This document shows, piece by piece, positions 63,385 through 64,000 of a stretch of DNA of 64,000 nt (position 1 is the stretch's first letter; each line of letters begins with the position of its first letter). The translations under genes were made by a program, and so were the position numbers. The notes beneath the pieces were generated by a model. It was not told the DNA's origin. It saw only the letters and a program-made list of their open reading frames with translations, and did no database searches. The DNA lies in contig CAWCEN010000006.1 of the NCBI GenBank assembly GCA_963794605.1, positions 93,728 through 157,727 on the forward strand. Direction: 5' to 3'. Source of the stretch: VAXT01 sp963794605. GTDB taxonomy: Bacteria; Actinomycetota; Thermoleophilia; Gaiellales; Gaiellaceae.

Positions 63385-64000
63385 CTCGGTCGGCGAGTAC
63401 CTCAGAACCGCGCTCGCCAGGGTCAAGGCCGGCGAGAGCGGTGTCCTGCCGGTCATCGCGGGGATGATCCTGATCTCGATCCTGTTCCAGTCCCTGGACT
63501 CGAAGTTCCTGACCGCCGGCAACCTCGTCAACCTGCTCGTCCAGGCTGCGGTCTTCAGCCTGCTGGCGATGGGGCAGGTCTTCGTCCTGCTCCTCGGCGA
63601 GATCGACCTCTCGGTCGGGTTCGTCGCCGGCCTCGGCGGGGTGATCATGGCCGACCTCGCGAGCCCGGCCCACGGCTGGCCCTGGTATGCGGCAATTCCG
63701 GCCGCGCTCCTCGCCTGCGCGGGAATCGGCGTGCTCCAGGGAACGATCATCACGCGGATCGGCCTGCCCTCGTTCGTCGTCACGCTCGCCGGTCTCCTCT
63801 TCTGGCAGGGGGTTCTCCTGAAGATCCTCGGCGAGGGCGGGACGATCCCGATCCAGGACGACACGATCAACAACATCGCGAGCGCCAACATCAGCCCGCT
63901 TGCAGGCTGGATCACCATGCTCGTGCTCGTCGCGGTGTTCGGTGCGACGCTCTGGCGGCGCGACTGGAAGCGGCGGCGTGCCGGCCTCGTCGCCCCGCCG
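63377..64000 (+). CDS. Sugar ABC transporter permease (partial, runs off the window)
   Basis: 208 codons visible. Hydrophobic RbsC/XylH-type permease: VFSLLAMGQVFVLLLGEIDL followed by SVGFVAGLGGVIM is the family signature (G-E/G-I-D-L-S-V-G). The start is unclear: no ATG, GTG or TTG precedes the first helix in frame, so CTG 63377 overlapping the ATPase stop is given; an ATG at 63464 would remove part of the first helix. Confidence 0.8.
   Translation, partial: MADSVGEYLRTALARVKAGESGVLPVIAGMILISILFQSLDSKFLTAGNLVNLLVQAAVFSLLAMGQVFVLLLGEIDLSVGFVAGLGGVIMADLASPAHGWPWYAAIPAALLACAGIGVLQGTIITRIGLPSFVVTLAGLLFWQGVLLKILGEGGTIPIQDDTINNIASANISPLAGWITMLVLVAVFGATLWRRDWKRRRAGLVAPP

Overview
The window is high-GC DNA with gene order, gene content and start signals typical of Actinomycetota. 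It looks most like a deep-branching class such as Thermoleophilia (Gaiellales or Solirubrobacterales), but no marker here fixes the genus. Nearly all of it is ordinary chromosomal core genome with short spacers, many 1-35 bp overlaps and many apparently leaderless starts (a TANNNT box 6-9 nt before the start codon and no Shine-Dalgarno). LAYOUT. 0-4.6 kb: the tail of a beta-propeller gene, an M23 peptidase, and etfB-etfA-ETF:quinone oxidoreductase (electrons from acyl-CoA dehydrogenases to quinone). 4.6-17.1 kb: an MFS exporter, a threonine dehydratase-like lyase, rpmE, a DUF1385 membrane protein, an inverted DUF2339 giant membrane protein, then prfA-prmC-tsaC-glyA-upp, a WecA/TagO-type lipid-carrier sugar-phosphate transferase and an ankyrin protein. 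17.1-32.5 kb: the F1Fo ATP synthase, split in two. atpZ-I-B-E-F-H-A-G is followed by a complete dipeptide-type ABC importer, a small membrane protein and a zinc-finger anti-sigma-like protein, and only then by atpD-atpC. 32.5-41.6 kb: a two-gene MetE-like methionine synthase behind a possible RNA switch, an LCP wall-polymer ligase, a UDP-sugar dehydrogenase, two sugar nucleotidyltransferases, a cupin, and a MerR regulator beside adenosylhomocysteinase. 41.6-56.7 kb: the conserved comF-hpf-x-secA-prfB-ftsE-ftsX-rnr block, a copper cluster (copCD, ycnI, membrane proteins), smpB and ssrA. 56.7-59.2 kb: remains of an integrated element at the tmRNA 3' end (integrase tail, broken rolling-circle Rep, two tiny ORFs, a kinase). 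59.2-64 kb: a PRC-barrel protein, a hydrolase-cyclase fusion, and a sugar ABC importer that runs off the end. HOW IT FITS TOGETHER. Translation termination and ribosome rescue (prfA, prmC, prfB with a programmed frameshift, hpf, smpB, ssrA), energy conversion (ETF, ATP synthase), one-carbon/methyl metabolism (glyA, MetE pair, ahcY) and cell-envelope polymer synthesis (WecA, LCP, UDP-sugar enzymes, ftsEX, secA) dominate. POINTS OF MOST INTEREST: (1) an imperfect 26-bp duplication of the atpA start region that creates a 35-codon leader ORF whose stop overlaps the atpA start; (2) an 80-bp two-hairpin repeat in three copies, two of which flank one small gene as inverted repeats; (3) the split MetE pair with mutually exclusive 5' hairpins; (4) the ATP synthase operon split by a transporter; (5) five single-base frameshifts within about 750 bp of the copper cluster, which are either decay or local sequence error; (6) many probable leaderless promoters, including overlapping divergent -10 boxes for ssrA and its neighbour. 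No CRISPR array, rRNA, intact insertion sequence or tRNA (other than tmRNA) was seen.
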